Assembly: GCA_037043235.1 (NCBI GenBank)
Contig: JAWRVZ010000245.1
Location: 353,598-417,597, forward strand
Reading direction: 5' to 3'
DNA: 64,000 nt
Source of the DNA: Rhodeus uyekii
Lineage: Eukaryota; Chordata; Actinopteri; Cypriniformes; Acheilognathidae
Shown in pieces: positions 20,925 through 64,000 of this stretch. Position numbers and translations under genes: made by a program. The notes under the pieces are model-generated. The model ran no database searches and was not told the DNA's origin. It saw nothing but the letters and a program-made list of their open reading frames with translations. Every line of letters starts with the position of its first letter. Within the stretch, counting starts at the first letter, position 1.

Positions 20925-21170
20925 GCACTGTGTACCGAGCTGAACAGTTATGATAATGGACGTCATACGAGCAACAATTGAAATTCGAAATGTGAACTTA
21001 CACAAAAGAGTTCATCAATCTGTGGGTGCGGGTTATATAAGGGTGCGGGTTATATACGGGTGTGTGTGTTATGCCCACGGTGTTCTACGCAAAATCCCGA
21101 AACCCGCGGGCTATATGGGGGTGCGGATTATCTGCGTCTCCGGGTTATATGTGGGAAAATACGGTACATA
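20925..21170 (+). repeat. Dispersed repeat family R2, copy 1
   Basis: Shared with 41610-41840: GTGTACCGAGC, GACGTCAT.CGAGCAACAAT, GGGTGCGGGTTATATAAGGG and TTATATGTGGGAAAA. The TGCGGGTTATAT motif also occurs at 20740-20780. Probably a DNA-transposon end or MITE; the family is not named. Confidence 0.72.
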
Positions 21171-21195
21171 TTCAACATTAAGGTACTAGCACTCC

Positions 21196-21365
21196 ATAAC
21201 GCTGTATAGTAGCCAAAAACACTATGTGACAACAGAAGTTACAACACTTATAAAAGAGAAGGTGAAAATCCCCAGATGATCCTCTTCTCCCGGTGAGATT
21301 ATGAAGTACAAACGATGAACAGTTTACTATCCCATGATGCCACAGGAGAGGATTCATGAATGCAG
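21196..21365 (+). repeat. Dispersed repeat family R3, copy 1
   Basis: Shares TATAGTAGCCAAAAACA, ACAACACTTATAAAAGAGAA and CTATCCCATGATGCC, then AGGAGAGGATTCATGA, with 57961-58112. Confidence 0.75.
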
Positions 21366-21728
21366 TGAAGTGATGCAGTATTGAAGTAAACACTCACTCA
21401 AAATAAGGTCCCGCTCAAGAGATTGTGTGATTTCAGACACAGCCCTGCCAAACAGAAAACTCAAGTCTTGTTCTTAGCATGTACTGAGTTAAGCGTAAAA
21501 GTGTGTGATTCCAGGCAGATCTCCATGTGTGTAAGAAACTGCTTTTCCATGCTGAATCCTTCCACAGGCTTGTTCACGCAGCAGCTTCACACAAGTGTAA
21601 CGCTCAGCTTCAGAGTCCACACAGATTTTCTACAATGTAAGGCAGAGATTTGTTTGATGCTTCATTACTGTAATAAAGGATGTGAGTTCCTGTCAGCACT
21701 GCCACCTAAAGTCCAGTTCATGCAGATC

Positions 21729-21830
21729 TACATTCATGCGTTTATCAGACGCTTGTGTCCGAAGCGACCTGCATCACATTCAAGAAACACATTGACAGTC
21801 TGATCAGATCTGGCTTTCCCTGAGACTGTC
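21729..21830 (-). repeat. tRNA-derived SINE, copy 3 (partial)
   Basis: Antisense tail and part of the body: GCGTTTATCAGACGCTTGTG and TTCAAGAAACACATTGACAG. The B box is decayed. Confidence 0.68.
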
Positions 21831-21896
21831 TGCTGCTGTTTCCACTGTTCACAACATATATTCTACAGTTTATAGTGTGTAATAGTACTATGGTAT

Positions 21897-22643
21897 TTTG
21901 TGTGTGTGTGTGTGTGTGTGTGTTATGGTATTATAGTACAGTAGCACACCATCCAAAGAGCCACAATACACAGAATGTGTGTGTCTGTGTGTGCGTGTCT
22001 GTGCGTACGTGTGTGTGTGTGAGTGTGTATGTGAATGATTTTGATTTTTGATTGATGATTTTTGTGCATGATTTATTGTGTGTGTGTGTCCGTGAGTGAG
22101 TGTGTGTCTCTGTGTGTGTGTGTGTGTGTGAGTGTGTGTCTCTCTGTGTGTGTGTCTCTCTGTTTGTGTGTGTCCGTGTGTGAGTGTGTGTCTCTGTGTG
22201 TGTGTGAGCGTGTGTCTCTGTCTCTGTGTGTGTGAGTGTGTGTCTCTCTGTTTGTGTGAGTGTGTGTCTCTCTGTTTGTGTGTGTCCATGAGTGAGTGTG
22301 TGTCTGTGTGTGTGAGTGTGTGTCTCTGTGTGTGTGAGCGTGTGTCTCTGTCTCTGTGTGTGTGAGTGTGTGTCTCTCTGTTTGTGTGTGTCCTTGAGTG
22401 AGTGTGTGTCTCTCTGTGAGTGTGTGTATGTGTGTGTCTCTGTGTATGTGTGTGTCTCCGTGAGTGTGTATCTCTGAGTGTGTGTGTGTCTCCGTGAGTG
22501 TGTATCTCTGAGTGTGTGTGTGTCTCCGTGAGTGTGTATCTCTGAGTGTGTGTGTGTCTCCGTGAGTGTGTATCTCTGAGTGTGTGTGTGTCTCCGTGAG
22601 TGTGTATCTCTGAGTGTGTGTGTGTGTGTGTGTGTGTGTGTCT
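21897..22643 (+). repeat. GT-rich minisatellite upstream of plcg1 exon 1
   Basis: TG runs with TCTCTCTGTTTGTGTG units, then five or more tandem GTGTGTGTGTCTCCGTGAGTG plus TGTATCTCTGA units (22470-22615, period about 36). It ends just before the presumed plcg1 promoter. Confidence 0.92.
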
Positions 22644-22649
22644 CTGTGT

Positions 22650-22879
22650 TTCAGTGCGCTGTGTCTTTAAGAGGCCGTGCAGGGCTCGGCTGGTGGGGGA
22701 AGGGCTCGATCACAGCAGCTCATGGCGGAGATCAGCGCTCATTCTCGGCTCGATCTCTCCGCCGCTCCCGCGTCTGATCCCGGGATGAGTCGACATGCGC
22801 GCAGCTGAGCTTCACGAATCACTGGATGTTGAGTTTCTGCTTTTACTGAGAGCCGGAGAGCAGCTGCGTCCAAACACGG
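22650..22879 (+). promoter_or_regulatory. plcg1: Presumed plcg1 promoter and 5' noncoding exon
   Basis: GC-rich, CpG-containing stretch in an AT-rich setting, ending CAAACACG|GTGAGA, a good splice donor at 22880. The transcription start is not determined. ATG triplets at 22723 and 22795 open short frames without similarity to PLCG1, so I treat it as 5' UTR. Confidence 0.55.
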
Positions 22880-23047
22880 TGAGACAAAACAAACCTGTGT
22901 TATTATCATCATCATCATCATCGTCCTCCTCATCCTCAGAAACATTATATCTGCTCTCGTGCCATGCGCGCGTCTGTGTTAAAGCAGTGCAAGAATGTGC
23001 AGGTTCTGGTTGTACTGATGGAGAATCAGTGATTGTGTTGTGTGTGT

Positions 23048-23095
<48 letters not shown>

Positions 23096-23650
23096 CATTG
23101 GGTCCTCCAGTGTTACAGTGGTTTATTTACACTAACTAGTATCAGATAGAGCTACTCATTCTCTTATCTAATCATGCTTAGACTAAAGGTTGTGTTATAC
23201 ATTTGAGGAATAATGGTTTGCTGTTCATGTGTTGTTATTATTATTATTATTATAACATACACTGTCATGCATTGATCATCAACATATAGACCTTCAGCGG
23301 ATTAACGTGATATTTAGTCTATAATGTGTGTCTATTTGACCAGAAAAAAGCCCAATAAATCCCACTTAAATAGACACATGTGTGTATGCAATGTAGAGCA
23401 GGCCTCTATAAGAGAGCCTCTCTCTTTCTCTCTCTGTCCCGTACTCCTTCTCGCCCTCTCTCTTTTCCTCTCTCTCTCTCTCCTTCTCTCTCTCCCTCCG
23501 TCCCTCACACATGTGTAGTGTGTGTGTGCGCACTGCTGCTGTGGCGTTGTGTTGTGATGTGTGTGTGTGTGTGTTGTTGTTGTAGGTGTCCTCCTCAGGC
23601 CCGGGAGGCTGTGAGTTATTCTGAAAGGAACTGTAGAACAAACAGGGGAA

Positions 23651-61365
<37,715 letters not shown>

Positions 61366-63020
61366 GTAAGACGTCCAACTCGTCTCCGCAACTAAAACAA
61401 GAACGATAAAGACAGAAAAACTTTCTTGAAATAAATTAAATGATAGCTAAAATAGAATTAATATAGAATTGCAAAATGTAACAAATTTAATTAATTCAAA
61501 GGATGTTTTTGCAATGTTTGTTTAATCAGAATTATTAAATCTAGTTTTCTAGTCGTCTGTTTGAAGAAAATACCCAGTGATTAAAAAGTATAGTTTTAAT
61601 AATTTTGACCAGTACAAACAAAGTACATGCAAAGTTGACAGTACTGAACTAAAACTCTCTAAATTAATACTATTATTTTTATGGACAAAATATCAAAATT
61701 CATCGCAATAAACAGCCAGTTTTACCTGCATATATTATTAACGGCACGTGAGTCCATAAAAATGAGCGTTTGACCCGAACCGTTGAACTTTACACAGGGA
61801 GGCTCTCCAGAAACGGTGTAATCTAATCATATTCACCATGTTGCATAAAATGTTTACTGGCAGAAAATTACTCTGAATGAGTTTGGGTTTCCTGGTCTTG
61901 TCACTTAAAAACTAAAATCATATTAACATGTGATTGTTATTGAAGGAGTCTTGACTTCTGGATCTAATGCCTCGCTTATCTGACCCGTCTATTTCAGCTC
62001 TTGAGTCTCAATTAATGAGTATTATCAAGTGTGTTTAATTAGGAAGAGTTGCTTGTACTCGCCACACAGACGGCAGCCACTCTCCACACCAGCAGGGGGC
62101 AGCAGTCTCTGTTCGCCATTCATAAAGGGAACTGTAAGACCCGGGATTGTGTGGATATACAAGGCAAACTGCGCTTGCTTCGACCGGTTTACACCAGTCT
62201 CGCTCGTTACAGTCAGATTCATGTGGATCTCAGTTATATCTAAACTGCTAATGAGAGGCCTAATGGGTCGAGAGGCTAACCTGAAGGTCACTTCAGTTGT
62301 TCAAATCCACTGTTCAGATGAGATTAAATGATAATTGTGCGTTCCTTCTTTACTCCTTCATTTGTTTGCTTTCGTCAGTTCTGCTTTTTTTTCTCTAAGC
62401 TGAACAGCCAATCAGAGTCGACTCTCAACGACGAGTTTTCCCGCCGATTTGACGTGTAGAATCAGCCGAAAAACACTGACGGCGTCTGACTAGACACACT
62501 CGATATATCGTTAAACTGAGATACGGCAGTATTAAAATGCCTCGATGCGTCGCTGATGTAAACGATATGATCTGCGATACAGTTTTATCCAAAGCTCAGA
62601 TTACTATATAACTCACCCAAAACTGTAAATTATGTCATCATGTCAATCTATAAGATTTTCATTCAACTTCCAAACACAAATGAGGTATTTTTTTATAAAT
62701 CCTGAGAGATTTCTGTGCCACCATTTAAATTTAATTCCTCTAAAACTTAAAATATGCCCCAAAAATGTCATAAAGGCGTGGTAAAATGATCCGTTGTGTG
62801 GTCTAATCCCAGTCTCCTGAAGAGACACGATGGCTTGCCATGATGGACAGGTTCAGATGGACAGGACTGAGTGAATGCAGGATGTATGGATAAAGTAAAG
62901 GAATAGTCATTTTGACATGCTTTCTTTAGAGCTGGGAGTGATTGATCATCTGAAGTGCACACACGCGCTGGAACGGCACTCCTCAAAGTCAAACATCATT
63001 TAAATCATTTGGTTTTAGTG
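61366..63020. other. plcg1 intron sequence, nothing recognised
   Basis: AT-rich, no further PLCG1 exon found. The next expected one encodes the start of the Y-box side. Confidence 0.5.
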
Positions 63021-64000
63021 CAGGGGTGGGCAAACCTTTTGTCTCGCGGGCCACATTGGTTTCTAAAATTTGACAAAGGGGCCGGGCCAGAATAGAAGGA
63101 TAGTGTGTTTGTGTGAACTAATATAAATTAAATATAAAAACCATTACCTGAAAAGATTTGGCCTTTAACATGCACCAAAACATCAGGGTTCATTGATAAA
63201 TTGTTTTCCAAATGTATTAATTTAATAACACAGTAGATAAACTCCCATTCAGTTTCAGCAGGAACAGTGATGTTGATCTCCTTTATTGCAAGTGCATCAA
63301 AGTCTGGAGTTAGATTTGTTGTGGCGATTCTCAGGACAGATCCGAAATCCATCCCCTTTCTGAAACCTTACGGGAAAACCGCGCGATGCAGCTCTGCCTG
63401 ACAGACAGTTTAAGTAGCGTTAGTGCAACCATTTAAATAAATTAATAATCATGACTGAACTCTGCCCAGCTAGACAAGCGCGAATACGACGGTTGTTTTC
63501 ATGTCCTGATTCCTAGTCAATAGTAACATAGGTTACTATAGTAACCGGAGACGTTCCCTTTCGATAGCGGTGTTCAATCCCCGTAAGAGAGATGCAGATC
63601 AGCTCAAACACAGGGAATCAAACACCAATCACAGCGAAGAGGCACACAGCTCATCCAATGGCGACGCCGCCAGGTGTGCTCGCTCCTGATAGGTGCAGAT
63701 GAACCAATGAAACTAATCGCTGAAGGCTACGAAGATTTGCATACCAGAAAGCCTTAGAAATAGGTGTCGGCTAGTTAACTCGGCTCTGTGACGGGATTTG
63801 AAGATGTTCATGACGCTGAATGTCTGTTCACATGCATAGTTGAGCCAAATAACGTCAGCATCTTCTGTACTGACTGACTTTTTTTGGAGACTGTTTGCTA
63901 GCGTAGTTGGCATGTTTTGTGGTAAAATGACGGCTGATGTTGTATTCTTTAAAAACCGCTAAAGTTTCTTGGCATATCAGATATACAGCCCTTAATCGGA
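63021..64000 (-). mobile_element. hAT transposon fragment, right part off window
   Basis: The end CAGGGGTGGGCAAACC starts at 63021, and GTCTCGCGGGCCACATTGG follows, typical of hAT ends. On -, 63913-63713 encodes NYACEQTFSVMNIFKSRHRA then ELTSRHL, and 63352-63128 encodes VLRIATTNLTPDFDALA, both from the C-terminal dimerisation region of hAT transposases. The two blocks are adjacent in the family but here lie about 350 bp apart. Confidence 0.72.

Overview
This window is vertebrate nuclear DNA, most likely from a teleost fish and probably an otophysan such as a cyprinid. It has spliced exons with GT-AG introns, very dense CA/GT/TA microsatellites, and fish-type L2, Tc1, hAT and tRNA-SINE repeats. 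It also has the vertebrate gene order TOP1 then PLCG1, both on the + strand. There is no bacterial or phage content, no CRISPR array and no operon.

Region 1 (1-18,090) is a broken DNA topoisomerase I gene. Linker exons and the WEEERYTDG exon lie at the left edge. The catalytic-domain exons resume only at 15,027. The exons for about 240 residues of the core 'cap' are absent. The remaining exons carry frameshifts and an in-frame stop, although codons for all five catalytic residues are still present. The 14.6-kb gap between the two halves is filled mainly by a 10,016-bp DNA transposon (1,035-11,050). It has terminal inverted repeats and an AT target-site duplication, and I assign it to the ISL2EU/IS4EU type. 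It holds two convergent decayed genes: a THAP-DDE transposase (+) and a SWIM-YqaJ nuclease (-). This transposon was itself hit by a chromodomain-type Ty3/gypsy element (5-bp duplication CTCGG, with an L2 LINE nested inside) and by two solo-LTR-like insertions (one with 5-bp duplication ACTAC). A CA-rich array and a Tc1-like relic lie further right in the same gap.

Region 2 (18,090-22,650) is intergenic: a TA-flanked inverted-repeat element, dispersed repeat pairs, a SINE and a GT-rich array next to the plcg1 promoter.

Region 3 (22,650-64,000, running off the right edge) is plcg1, phospholipase C gamma 1. I can place one noncoding and 24 coding exons, covering the PH domain, EF hands, the PLC X-box with its catalytic residues, the first half of the split PH domain, both SH2 domains with the regulatory tyrosines, SH3, the second half of the split PH domain and the start of the Y-box side. 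Exon phases agree at every junction but one. Between the SH3 exon (ending 59,704) and the next exon (61,016) the phase fails, and a short conserved exon cannot be found; that interval is mostly simple repeat.

The plcg1 introns hold the most striking repeats. These are a 112-bp satellite of about 58 units between the two SH2-encoding exons (49,001-55,562), an 80-bp minisatellite in two separate introns, a 2.7-kb GT/GA minisatellite with an internal duplication of about 0.95 kb, and a hAT MITE with its target duplication. A hAT transposase fragment fills the right edge.
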